Under the pieces are notes generated by a model. That model had not been told where the DNA came from and searched no databases. It saw nothing but the letters and a program-made list of their open reading frames with translations. Positions 33,701-41,253 of a DNA stretch of 64,000 bases are shown here, one piece after another. Location: positions 237,866 through 301,865 of the forward strand of contig NZ_JAASRW010000004.1 in NCBI RefSeq assembly GCF_011761355.1, in the 5' to 3' direction. The position numbers were made by a program, and so were the translations under genes. Every line of letters starts with the position of its first letter. The stretch's first letter is position 1. Source of the stretch: Paenibacillus lupini. Lineage in GTDB: Bacteria > Bacillota > Bacilli > Paenibacillales > Paenibacillaceae.

Positions 33701-35587
33701 TTCGACCGAGGCGCTTCGCAGAAGCTCTCGATTACAGTGAGCGACTCGACGCCGAAGAACAGCTCGATTACGCCGTCGCAGCGCAGCTTTGACAAGAAGA
33801 CTTCCTTGCAGGCAGACGTAGCAACCGCGATCGCACTCAACGGCAATAGCCTGACTGGCGTGTCTAATGGGGCCGCTGATCTGACGGAAGGCGTCGACTA
33901 TACATTTTTCGGCAACGTTGTGACTATCAAGAAAGAATATCTCGCGCAGCAGCCGAATGGGATGACGAACCTGACCTTGACGTTCAGTGATGGGGTGCCG
34001 CAGACGCTGGCGGTCACCGTGAGCGATTCGGACAGAGGCCGTTATGTCGCAGTAAATAACGACGATACTGGTATTTCTTATAAAGGTGCTTGGCAGAGCA
34101 GTCGGAACAGAGGCCTTGGCGATTACAAGGACGATGTACAATACACCGAGAAAGACAATGACTACTTGGAATATTCGTTCTTCGGAACGGGCATTGAACT
34201 GATTACGGAGAAGGATCCGTCGCAAGGCGATATGGATATTTATATTGACGGCGAGTTCAAGCAAACGATCAGTACTTACAATGAAAGCAAGCAGGTTCTT
34301 CAGTCTGTATATAGCATTAATGGGCTGACCGAAGGCACGCACACGATTAAAGCGATCAAGAAATCGGGCTACTACATGCTGCTGGATCAATTCAAGGTGA
34401 AGACAGCCGATTTATTAGGCCCGGATTCAGCTAGCTTCGATAAGGCTGGTGCTGCTGATATAACGACGACACTTGTTGTGGACGGCAGTAACCTGATCGG
34501 TATTGCGAACGGTGGAGTGGCCTTGACAGCGGGAGTTGATTATACGATGTCGGGCAGTCAGGTCACGATCAAGAAGGAATATTTGGCGGCTCGGCCGAGC
34601 GGCTCGGTCAGCTTGACATTTTCCTTCGGAGGCGACCGTCACAACGATGTGCATTACACGATGAACGACGGTGATTATTACGAGTATGCCTTTAAGGGAA
34701 CCGGGCTGGAATTGATCATGCCAAAGGGGCCTTCGCAAGGTGAGATCGATGTGTACGTGGACGGTGAGAGGAAGACGACTGTGGATACCTACCATGCAAG
34801 CCGGTTGACGAAACAGAGCGTGTACAGTCTGTCCGGGCTTAGCAACAGCGTTCATACCGTTAAGGTGGTTAAAAAATCGGGCGCCGAAATGCTTGTGGAC
34901 GGCCTCGACTTCAGCGTCAAAGCGGATACCGTGACGCCAACCCCAACGCCTGATAACTCCGGCAATCCGGGAACGCCGTCCTCTACTGAACAACATACGG
35001 CCTATATGAATGGTTACGACGATGGCTCCTTCAGGCCGAATAACAACATCACTCGTGCCGAGATCGCAGCGATTCTATCAAGGGTAATTGAGCTTGATGC
35101 GAGTGAAACGGCGCTTGTTTACAGCGACGTGGGCTCTTCCCATTGGGCTAAAAAGGCAATCGAAGCTGTGACGAAGATGGGCCTGATGCAAGGCTACGGC
35201 TACGGCAGATTCGGACCGGAACGATTGGTTACCCGCGCCGAAATGGCGAAGCTGGCATCACTGCTTATAGAAAAGCCTGTAGGCGAAGGCAAAGGCTTTG
35301 CGGACATTGAAGGCTCATGGGCGAAGGCGCATATTCAGGCCGTGCAGGCTGCAGGCATCATGAAGGGATATGCAGACGGTACATTTAAGCCGAATAAAGT
35401 GCTGACTCGCGCCGAAGCGGTGACCATCATTAACCGGATCCTCGGCAGAGGGCCGCTTGAAGGCGTAAAGACGTCCCCTTGGAAGGACGTGCAGCCAAGC
35501 CACTGGGCGTACGGCGATATCGTCGAAGCGACGACGAAACACGCGTTCAAGGCTCGGACTGGCGGCGGCGAACAATGGATCGAGTAA
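30788..35587 (+). CDS. S-layer-anchored GH27 alpha-galactosidase with repeated X2-type modules
   Basis: An exported protein of 1599 residues. Signal peptide 1-37. GH27 catalytic domain about 42-440 (PYMGWSSYS; nucleophile Asp204 in FLKFDS; acid/base Asp263 in RVDWDIE), which removes alpha-galactose or related sugars. Two repeat types follow. X2-like Ig modules (SFDKK...TDYT...IKKEYL) lie at about 495, 585, 805, 895, 986 and 1207. A second module type (SYKGAW...DYLEYSFFGTGIE...DMDIYIDGEFKQT) lies at about 680 and 1082, with broken copies at 451 and 1282. After a Pro/Thr linker, three SLH motifs (about 1405-1590; DGTFKPNKVLTRAE) hold it to the cell wall. TTG start with AAAAGGGGA. Confidence 0.9.
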   Translation: MNGWMRITRLLVIIVLVAQFGIGVGVVAPGSGVAEAAKKELAAKPYMGWSSYSMQVYSGNGQWITAEQIKAQSDAMHVKLQPYGYEYINVDAAWNGGMDGYGRPIPSTTLFPDGLQDVIDYVHANGQKFGLYGIPGLSPDAYKQDLPIYNAPGCSMKDIGDPTKGSDYWGFGYKIDYSSPCAQKYIDSIANLYAEWGVDFLKFDSVTPGSGISDLSLDARDDVKAWSQALEPHDIWLELSWALDIKYIDYWKKYANGWRVDWDIECYCGNGGLTAWPNISRLFPIAEKFWRHAGPGGWNDFDSLNIGNGSMDGITPEERKTAMSFWAVSSAQLYIGNDMTKLDDYGLELLTNEEVIAVNQAGHPGRPVSIDTEQQVWYANNGDGTYTVGLFNLGGKEATVSVHWSDIGLTGPASVRDLWSHKELGEFESGFSSADLASHGSRLLKVTALDGKVAVNDDDTGMKYTGEWTRNGGKEMAADKQNLVIGVSDSEAENSSISPVSASFDKKESEQKDVQTTMTLNGNTLVAITNGGAALAAGTDYTVEDNVITIKKDYLASRSVGTTNLSVAFSGGTAQSFAIAVSDTTTRDSRVTPGAVSYDKKVGSDILLTVSPNGNVLTGVSLGGTPLTEGTDYTAVDTQITIPKSYLSALPTGTSELKFEFDGGENQRVALVVRDTSAGGTISYNNDHPDIHYAGAWNRSYNRGLGDFMDDVHFAEKNDQDYIEFTFTGTGVEYVTELDPSQGDMDIYVDGEFKQTVSTSNLGRLAQQPVYNITGLPNGEHTLKAVKKSGIFMLLDRFVVSVPDQFSPAVVNFDKAEGAQADVTIEAPGTGGGLSGITNGATTLAKDTDYTAADDEVTLKKEYLASLPVGTTALSFTFAQGATQTLTVVVSDSSASNSTISPTSGSFDKKQEAQADVTVTMDLAGNVLSSVSNGATLIQEGTDYDVTDSLVTLKKDYLAAQPVGVTSLTFVFDRGASQKLSITVSDSTPKNSSITPSQRSFDKKTSLQADVATAIALNGNSLTGVSNGAADLTEGVDYTFFGNVVTIKKEYLAQQPNGMTNLTLTFSDGVPQTLAVTVSDSDRGRYVAVNNDDTGISYKGAWQSSRNRGLGDYKDDVQYTEKDNDYLEYSFFGTGIELITEKDPSQGDMDIYIDGEFKQTISTYNESKQVLQSVYSINGLTEGTHTIKAIKKSGYYMLLDQFKVKTADLLGPDSASFDKAGAADITTTLVVDGSNLIGIANGGVALTAGVDYTMSGSQVTIKKEYLAARPSGSVSLTFSFGGDRHNDVHYTMNDGDYYEYAFKGTGLELIMPKGPSQGEIDVYVDGERKTTVDTYHASRLTKQSVYSLSGLSNSVHTVKVVKKSGAEMLVDGLDFSVKADTVTPTPTPDNSGNPGTPSSTEQHTAYMNGYDDGSFRPNNNITRAEIAAILSRVIELDASETALVYSDVGSSHWAKKAIEAVTKMGLMQGYGYGRFGPERLVTRAEMAKLASLLIEKPVGEGKGFADIEGSWAKAHIQAVQAAGIMKGYADGTFKPNKVLTRAEAVTIINRILGRGPLEGVKTSPWKDVQPSHWAYGDIVEATTKHAFKARTGGGEQWIE

Positions 35588-35614
35588 CGAGACAGTGAAG
35601 CGGAGGGCAAAGGG

Positions 35615-37987
35615 TTGAACTTACATGAACGAATTAGCAGACATGATTTGATCTACAGCAAGCCGGCGCCGACCTTTTTCGAAGGGGCACTACTGGGCAA
35701 CGGAGGTATGGGGGCGGTCGTAACGACCCGCCCCGATGCTGTCGTCATTCATTTTGGCCATAACAACGTATGGGATATTCGAATTGCTGAGGACCACCTT
35801 GATGAAATAGGGGATTTCGAAAGCCTGTTCGCTAGGCTGAAGGAAATTCCAGCAGACTTCAAGTTGCTCAGCGAGGAGGACTGGTATCGCGATTACGTCG
35901 CGATGACGAGTGAGAACTACAATAATCCTTATCCCCGTCCAATGCCGTGTGGTTCACTCCTGCTGGGCTTTGACCGGCGCAGGGTAGAGGTCCTTGGGCA
36001 TACGCTTCGCATCGGGAACGGCTTATGCGAAATCCGGTTTTTAGTGGAGGGACATCCCGTTTCGGTGCAGCTATTCGTCGATCAGGAGGCAGATCGCTTA
36101 TGGATCGCCTTCGGGGAGACGGACCGTCCGGACCTCGCCGCGTCGCTGTTTAATCGGATTAAGCTTATCCCGGATCCAAATACACCGGAAGAGCTGCCGA
36201 GTCCGCTAGGCTTCGTCGACGACTCCTCGCGAAGGTTAACGTTCCGCCAAAGGCTGCCTTACTCCCGCCGGGAGGCGGACTGGGGCGCAGGTGATACTCG
36301 GGATCGGGCCTTCCGGCTATCCGTGACTGTCGCTTCATCCGCCGAGCTTGCGGGTAACGTCGAAGGGCTCGAAGCAAAGCTTGCGGCAAGCGACAGTTTC
36401 GTCGTCTGCGTCGAGCTGGAGGAGGGGCTGGATGCCGAAGTATCCGAAGAAGCACTGACGAAGGTCACTCCATCCAGGGAGGACTTTGCCGAAGCTTTCG
36501 CCACGGCTTGCTCAAGCTGGAGCGAATACTGGTCGCGGTCAAGCGTGACTCTCGAAGACGATTTTATCGAGCAGGTATGGTACCGCAATCTGTACTTTTT
36601 CCACTGTTCCGTTAAGCCGGATGCGACTTGCCCGGGGTTGTTCGCGAATTGGAGCTACGGCAAGATCGGATCCGAATGGCATGGCGACTATCATATGAAT
36701 TACAACACACAGCAGCCGTTCTGGCTCGCTTTTTCCAGCAATCATATCGATAAGCATTTGGCGTACGTCAGCATGGTTGAGCATGTGCTTCCGATCAGCC
36801 GCAAATGGGCCAAGGACTATTACGGCCTGCGTGGGGCATATTTCCCGCATTCCGCTTATCCAGTCGAAATGAATGTTATGCCGTATCCTGTTCCGCATTG
36901 GGGCTGGGAGGTATGCGAGACGCCGTGGACGGTGCAAAGCCTTTGGTGGCATTACCTTTATACGATGGACCGGACTTTTCTGGAAGAGCGCGCCTTTGTG
37001 CCGATGAAGGAAGCTGCCTTGTTTATGGTCGATTATATGAAGCGGCCGGACGCTAAGGGCGAGGCTTGGGGAGATGACCGTTACCACGTGTTCCCGACTG
37101 TCGTGCCGGAGCTGTACGAGCTGACGCCTGGCTTCAAGAAGAACCACGACTGCATCGTCGATCTGACCCTGACGAAGTTTTTGTTCCTCGCCTTCGAGAA
37201 GGCGTGCGAAGTGCTAGGGTGGGAAGAAGAGGAGGCTGTGTTGCTTGACGAGATCCGCGAGGTGCTGGGCAGATTCCCGGATTATCCGACTGCAGAGTCG
37301 CAGCGGGGTACCGTATTCGTATCTGTACCAGGCGAGGATCCCGAAGTCGTGTATAACGTGCCGAACAGCATAACGACCGTGTTCCCGGGAGAGGAGCATG
37401 GCCTGCATTCTTCGCCGGAGGATTACGAGGTCGCGGTCAATTCGTATCGTAACCACCGTAACGAAGGGGGCAACGAGCTCGTCTTCTACCATATGGCCGG
37501 CGCGCGGCTTGGGCAGTTAGATCTGGAGCGCTTCAAACGACAGATCAACTACTGCCTGTTACCCAATGGCACATGCACGGACAAATTGCTGGAATCCGGC
37601 GGGCGGTATTCGGATACGACCCCGTTCGATTACATGGCTCCGATGGGCATCTGGTTTGAGAACTTCGCGCTTCCTGCTGTCATCAACGAGTGCCTGATGC
37701 AGAGTTATAACGGCATCATCCGGCTGTTCCCGAACTGGCCACCGGATCGGCGGGCTTCCTTCGAGACCTTGCGGGCCGTCGGCGGATTCCTCGTCAGCGC
37801 AGCCTTCGAGAATGGGCAGGTGCAGGCGGTAGAAATCGTCAGTGAAGCTGGTTCGCGGCTGCGGGCTTACAATCCGTGGGAAGGTGGAGCGATTTGCCGG
37901 ATCGGCGAACGCGAAGAAAGTCTGGAAGGGCCGGTTCTTGAGCTGGACACGGCAAAGGGCGAGACTATTCGCATGACAAGGGCTTAA
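35615..37987 (+). CDS. GH95-like glycosidase (alpha-L-fucosidase/galactosidase type)
   Basis: A 790-residue enzyme of the (alpha/alpha)6-barrel type. FFEGALLGNGGMGAVV opens the N-terminal beta domain. MNYNTQQPFW matches the Asn-x-Asn motif that GH95 uses to activate water, and the C-terminal RLFPNWPPD...RAVGGFLVSAAFENG resembles the GH95 tail. Family members cleave alpha-1,2-L-fucose or alpha-L-galactose. Family placement is by motif and is less certain than GH27 or GH110. No signal peptide, so probably cytoplasmic. TTG start, GGAGGG 7 bases before, 27 bases after the GH27 gene; likely cotranscribed. Confidence 0.72.
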   Translation: MNLHERISRHDLIYSKPAPTFFEGALLGNGGMGAVVTTRPDAVVIHFGHNNVWDIRIAEDHLDEIGDFESLFARLKEIPADFKLLSEEDWYRDYVAMTSENYNNPYPRPMPCGSLLLGFDRRRVEVLGHTLRIGNGLCEIRFLVEGHPVSVQLFVDQEADRLWIAFGETDRPDLAASLFNRIKLIPDPNTPEELPSPLGFVDDSSRRLTFRQRLPYSRREADWGAGDTRDRAFRLSVTVASSAELAGNVEGLEAKLAASDSFVVCVELEEGLDAEVSEEALTKVTPSREDFAEAFATACSSWSEYWSRSSVTLEDDFIEQVWYRNLYFFHCSVKPDATCPGLFANWSYGKIGSEWHGDYHMNYNTQQPFWLAFSSNHIDKHLAYVSMVEHVLPISRKWAKDYYGLRGAYFPHSAYPVEMNVMPYPVPHWGWEVCETPWTVQSLWWHYLYTMDRTFLEERAFVPMKEAALFMVDYMKRPDAKGEAWGDDRYHVFPTVVPELYELTPGFKKNHDCIVDLTLTKFLFLAFEKACEVLGWEEEEAVLLDEIREVLGRFPDYPTAESQRGTVFVSVPGEDPEVVYNVPNSITTVFPGEEHGLHSSPEDYEVAVNSYRNHRNEGGNELVFYHMAGARLGQLDLERFKRQINYCLLPNGTCTDKLLESGGRYSDTTPFDYMAPMGIWFENFALPAVINECLMQSYNGIIRLFPNWPPDRRASFETLRAVGGFLVSAAFENGQVQAVEIVSEAGSRLRAYNPWEGGAICRIGEREESLEGPVLELDTAKGETIRMTRA

Positions 37988-38007
37988 TAGAGTACTTGTT
38001 AATTAGA

Positions 38008-38040
38008 AAAAGGACGCCGAATCGCCGGCGTCCTTTTTTG
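38008..38040. terminator. Terminator between the GH95-like gene and ogt
   Basis: AAAGGACGCCG / CGGCGTCCTTTTTT with a 6-base loop, flanked by an A-run and a T-run. It can serve both convergent genes. Confidence 0.92.
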
Positions 38041-38082
38041 CTTTCGAAGCGTTGATGAATCCACTCCAGCTCGAACGATGCG

Positions 38083-38592
38083 TTAGCCGCGCTTTTGCTC
38101 AAGTTCTAGCAAGGCTGTCTTCATCGGTAAGCCTCCGCGGTAGCCGGTCATCGATCCCGTCTTGCCAACGATCCGGTGACAAGGAAGGACGATCAAAAGT
38201 GGGTTGGCGCCTACTGCCGCCCCTACTGCACGTGCAGCCTGCGGCCGGCCGATGGTCTCAGCCAATTCGGAATAGGCAGCTGTATTGCCATATTGGACCT
38301 CGCTCATCGCTTGCCACACCCGCTGCTGGAACGGAGTACCTACGAGATCAAGAGGCAGAGTGAAGACATCCAGGCTTCCTTGGAAATAATGTGAGAACTC
38401 ATGCGTATACCGCTCCATCTCCGTATCATGCCGCACTAATTCATATCCCGGAAGGCGGGCTTCCGCCCATTCGGCCAGCTCATCGAAGGAGGCTCCTTGC
38501 GAGCCTACATAACAGAGGCCATTATCTGTAGCGGCCAAATGCAGGTTCCAATCATCATGTTGAAGCAGGGTCCAATATACGTTTTTAGTCAT
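38083..38592 (-). CDS. ogt: Methylated-DNA--protein-cysteine methyltransferase (AdaB/Ogt)
   Basis: A 169-residue suicide repair protein that moves a methyl group from O6-methylguanine to its own cysteine. The active site is Cys138 in PLLIVLPCHRIVG, followed by GYRGGLPMK. VGTPFQQRVWQAM and the helix-turn-helix region IGRPQAARAVGAA are typical. The ATG overlaps the adaA stop (ATGA), so the two are translationally coupled, as in other Bacillales adaA-adaB operons. Confidence 0.95.
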   Translation of the reverse strand: MTKNVYWTLLQHDDWNLHLAATDNGLCYVGSQGASFDELAEWAEARLPGYELVRHDTEMERYTHEFSHYFQGSLDVFTLPLDLVGTPFQQRVWQAMSEVQYGNTAAYSELAETIGRPQAARAVGAAVGANPLLIVLPCHRIVGKTGSMTGYRGGLPMKTALLELEQKRG

Positions 38593-39158
38593 CGTTCAAA
38601 TTCAGCTCCTCGGTATTGGGATGGGGTTAGTCCAGTTATAGCTTGAAATCTTGTTGCAAAATGAGCCGCGTTCATAAAGCCTACTTGACCTGCTATGTCC
38701 GTAATAGGCAAGTCGGAGGAGGCAAGAAGCTTCATCGCCTCTTGAATTCGGATTTGCTGAATATAGGTAGCGGGTGTTACACCCGTTAATCTTTTGAAGG
38801 TTCGCTGTAAATGGTAAGGGCTCAAGTGAAGCACATCTGCAAGCACCGATAAGGAAAGCGGCTCGTTGTAATGCTGTTCGATATAAGTGCGGGCCTGACC
38901 TTCCCATTCTTCATCCGGCAGCAGCTGCGAAGCGGGCTTGCATCGTTTGCATGGACGAAATTGCTTAGACATGGCTTCCTCTGCATGATGAAAAATTCGA
39001 ATATGCTCACGATTAGGAGGCTTGGACTTGCAGGATGGCCGGCAAAAGATTCCCGTTGTGGTCACTCCATAATACCATTGCCCATCATAAGTGCTGTCAT
39101 TCGACAGAACGGCAAGCCATTTGTCTTCCGGAATGCTGGCTGTTATGCTATTTTCCAT
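38589..39158 (-). CDS. adaA: AdaA methylphosphotriester methyltransferase / AraC-type activator
   Basis: A 189-residue sensor of DNA alkylation. The N-terminal zinc domain has Cys39, Cys43, Cys70 and Cys73 (GIFCRPSC, RPCKRC), almost the spacing of E. coli Ada (C38, C42, C69, C72). Methylation of the first Cys by a methylphosphotriester turns the protein into an activator. Two AraC helix-turn-helix motifs follow (LSLSVLADVLHLSPYHLQRTF; ITDIAGQVGFMNAAHFATRF). GAGGTG lies 6 bases before the ATG at 39158, and the in-frame extension upstream looks non-coding. Divergent from alkA. Confidence 0.93.
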   Translation of the reverse strand: MENSITASIPEDKWLAVLSNDSTYDGQWYYGVTTTGIFCRPSCKSKPPNREHIRIFHHAEEAMSKQFRPCKRCKPASQLLPDEEWEGQARTYIEQHYNEPLSLSVLADVLHLSPYHLQRTFKRLTGVTPATYIQQIRIQEAMKLLASSDLPITDIAGQVGFMNAAHFATRFQAITGLTPSQYRGAEFER

Positions 39159-39252
39159 TTTCGTCACCTCTACGCTCAGTATACCTCGAATGGGGAAGGA
39201 TTCGTTAGCAAGTGTGAATGAAACCGCAAGAATACGAAAGCAGCCGGTCTGT

Positions 39253-39281
39253 TTGGTATGGTTGAATAGTCGTAGTAGAAT
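39253..39281 (+). promoter_or_regulatory. Candidate alkA promoter with upstream CGCAAG elements
   Basis: TTGGTA, 17 bases, TAGAAT. About 30 bases upstream of the -35 lie two AAG-containing repeats (AGCAAG near 39207 and CGCAAG near 39225). These resemble the GCAA part of Ada boxes. Activation of alkA by methylated AdaA is a reasonable guess, not shown. Confidence 0.4.
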
Positions 39282-39313
39282 TAATTGTATTAGCACATAA
39301 AAGGAGGATATCC

Positions 39314-40219
39314 ATGACGAAGTCAGCTCTGCTTCAAATACAGGTGCCAGAGCCTTTTAGTTATGGTGAGACAATCAGCTACCTGCAGCGATCACCAAAC
39401 GAGCCGTTATATCAGGTGGAAGGCGATAAGGTTTATCGGCTTATCCCAATAGGGGAAGAGCCAACGGTAGTTGAGATCGAAGAGTCCACTGATCGCGGAA
39501 CTCTTCTTTTGCGGATAATTGGTGAGGAAGCGGTTAGTGAGCAGCGGCAGATGGAAATAAAGGCTTTTATCAGGGAATGGTTTGATTTCGATCATGATCT
39601 GCTGCCATTTTACGAGATGGCCCGTCAGGATTCTCTGCTTAGTCAAACAATCAATCGTTTCCACGGTCTTCGGAATATTGGGATTCCTGATCTATTCGAG
39701 GCATTATGCTGGGGGATTATCGGACAGCAGATTAATCTGACGTTTGCCTACAAGTTGAAGCGCAGGTTTGTGGAGGCCTATGGACAAAGTACTGAGAGGG
39801 AAGATCGGACATTCTGGCGGTTCCCGGTTCCCGAGACAATTGCGGCGTTAAAGCCGGAGGATATGGCCCCTATGCAGATGTCAGTCAAAAAATCCGAGTA
39901 TCTGATTGGTGTTGCGCAATTGATGGCGGATGGTTCATTAAGTAAGCGGCAGCTGCTGGCGCTTAGCGATTTTGAGACCATAGAGAAGAGGTTGACGGGC
40001 ATTCGCGGCATCGGGCCTTGGACGGCCAATTATGCGCTTATGCGCTGCCTTCGGCTGCCGAATGCTTTTCCAATCGCGGATGTAGGTTTACACAACTCGA
40101 TTAAGGCCCTTACCGGGAGCAGTGTGAAGCCAACGATTAAAGAGATTAGGCAGATGGCGGAAGGCTGGAAGGGCTGGGAGTCTTATGCGACATTTTATTT
40201 GTGGCGAATGCTTTATTAG
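39314..40219 (+). CDS. alkA: DNA-3-methyladenine glycosylase II (AlkA)
   Basis: A 301-residue base-excision glycosylase that removes 3-methyladenine and other alkylated bases. The helix-hairpin-helix reads LTGIRGIGPWTANY, and Asp256 in FPIADVG is the catalytic residue of the HhH-GPD superfamily. WGIIGQQINLTFA is the usual minor-groove segment. AAAGGAGG precedes the ATG. Divergent from adaA-ogt, so the three make an adaptive-response cluster. Confidence 0.93.
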   Translation: MTKSALLQIQVPEPFSYGETISYLQRSPNEPLYQVEGDKVYRLIPIGEEPTVVEIEESTDRGTLLLRIIGEEAVSEQRQMEIKAFIREWFDFDHDLLPFYEMARQDSLLSQTINRFHGLRNIGIPDLFEALCWGIIGQQINLTFAYKLKRRFVEAYGQSTEREDRTFWRFPVPETIAALKPEDMAPMQMSVKKSEYLIGVAQLMADGSLSKRQLLALSDFETIEKRLTGIRGIGPWTANYALMRCLRLPNAFPIADVGLHNSIKALTGSSVKPTIKEIRQMAEGWKGWESYATFYLWRMLY

Positions 40220-40232
40220 GGAAGGGGTATAG

Positions 40233-40985
40233 ATGAAGATGAGGTTTGATGGGAAAGTTGTTGTCATTACCGGTGCGGGCAAAGGGATCGGAGCTGCAGT
40301 TGCTGCTGGTTATGCAGCCGAAGGTGCACGTGTTGCGGCTGTCGAACGTGACGCGGAGCTCGTGGCGCAGACGGTAAGAAGTATTGTAGAAGCGGGAGGG
40401 CAGGCGGCAGCCTTTACGGCAGATATTAGCCGCCCGGAGGCGATTGAAGCGATCTTTCAGGCCATTGAAGAGCAGTTTGGACGAGTAGATGTGCTGATCA
40501 ATAACGCGGGACTAGGGATTTGGAAATCCCCCTTTGACCTGGCCTTGGACGAATGGGATTATGTAATAAACACAAACCTGCGCGGCACGTTCTTATGTGC
40601 AAGGGAAGCAGCCAAGCGGATGCGTCAGCATGGAGGAGGGGCGATCGTCAATTTGGCGTCAACACGTGCGCTTATGTCCGAGCCTAACTCTGAAGCGTAT
40701 GCGGCGTCAAAAGGCGGGATCGTCGCGCTCACACATGCGCTTGCTGTGTCGCTAGGTCCCGATCATATACGGGTGAATGCAATCAGCCCGGGCTGGATCG
40801 AGAACGGAGATTACGATGCGCTACGTCCAGAAGATCATTTGCAGCATCCTGCAGGACGTGTCGGCAGGCCTGACGACATTACCAGAGCATGCTTTTATTT
40901 AACCGATCCGGCCAATGATTTCGTAACCGGTATCAATATGGTAATCGACGGCGGGATGACGCGGAAAATGATCTACGAGGAGTAG
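40233..40985 (+). CDS. Short-chain dehydrogenase/reductase (classical SDR)
   Basis: A 250-residue enzyme with TGAGKGIGAAVA (cofactor loop), LINNAGLG, a catalytic Ser in VNLASTRA, and YAASKGGIVAL (Tyr/Lys). VNAISPGWI and the C-terminal TGINMVIDGGMTRK are typical of the classical SDR family. After beta-2, VERDAE has an acidic residue, which would favour NAD (inference). It starts 14 bases after alkA behind GGAAGGGG and may be cotranscribed with it, although a role in repair is not obvious. Confidence 0.87.
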   Translation: MKMRFDGKVVVITGAGKGIGAAVAAGYAAEGARVAAVERDAELVAQTVRSIVEAGGQAAAFTADISRPEAIEAIFQAIEEQFGRVDVLINNAGLGIWKSPFDLALDEWDYVINTNLRGTFLCAREAAKRMRQHGGGAIVNLASTRALMSEPNSEAYAASKGGIVALTHALAVSLGPDHIRVNAISPGWIENGDYDALRPEDHLQHPAGRVGRPDDITRACFYLTDPANDFVTGINMVIDGGMTRKMIYEE

Positions 40986-41059
40986 AAGGCAGTCTGACTC
41001 CGCCACACTAGCCGCGTTCTGCTGCAGTCTGGTGCTGGTGTAATTCCTTCTGAAGTTAT

Positions 41060-41240
41060 GTTGGATTTTGTACAGCACAATCTGCTGTCAACTTGTCCAG
41101 TTACTGCTGGGTTGGATTTCATCCAACGCAATCAACTGCTTTAGAAGCAAAGAGGCGAATAGAACGCAAAACGCTGGATGGAATCCAACGCAGCATCTAT
41201 TCGCCTCTTTTGAGTGTTCATTTTACTGGATGGAATCCAA
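41060..41240. repeat. TGGAT...ATCCA palindromes and a long inverted repeat between convergent genes
   Basis: Palindromes of the form TGGATKKMATCCA lie at about 41112-41126, 41175-41187 and 41228-41240, with a decayed copy near 41060. Spacing is about 50-63 bp. Overlapping them, AAAGAGGCGAATAGA (41149-41163) pairs with TCTATTCGCCTCTTTT (41196-41211); this long stem, with T-runs on both strands, could terminate both converging transcripts. The layout recalls the palindrome arrays at 407 and 16351, with different sequence. Confidence 0.7.
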
Positions 41241-41253
41241 TGTAGCCGGCAGC

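Noticed and set aside
38040-38052. GCTTTCGAAGC near the ogt 3' end, resembling the leader mini-hairpin
   Set aside because: No second hairpin or start codon follows; it lies just after a terminator, and an 11-bp match is not enough.
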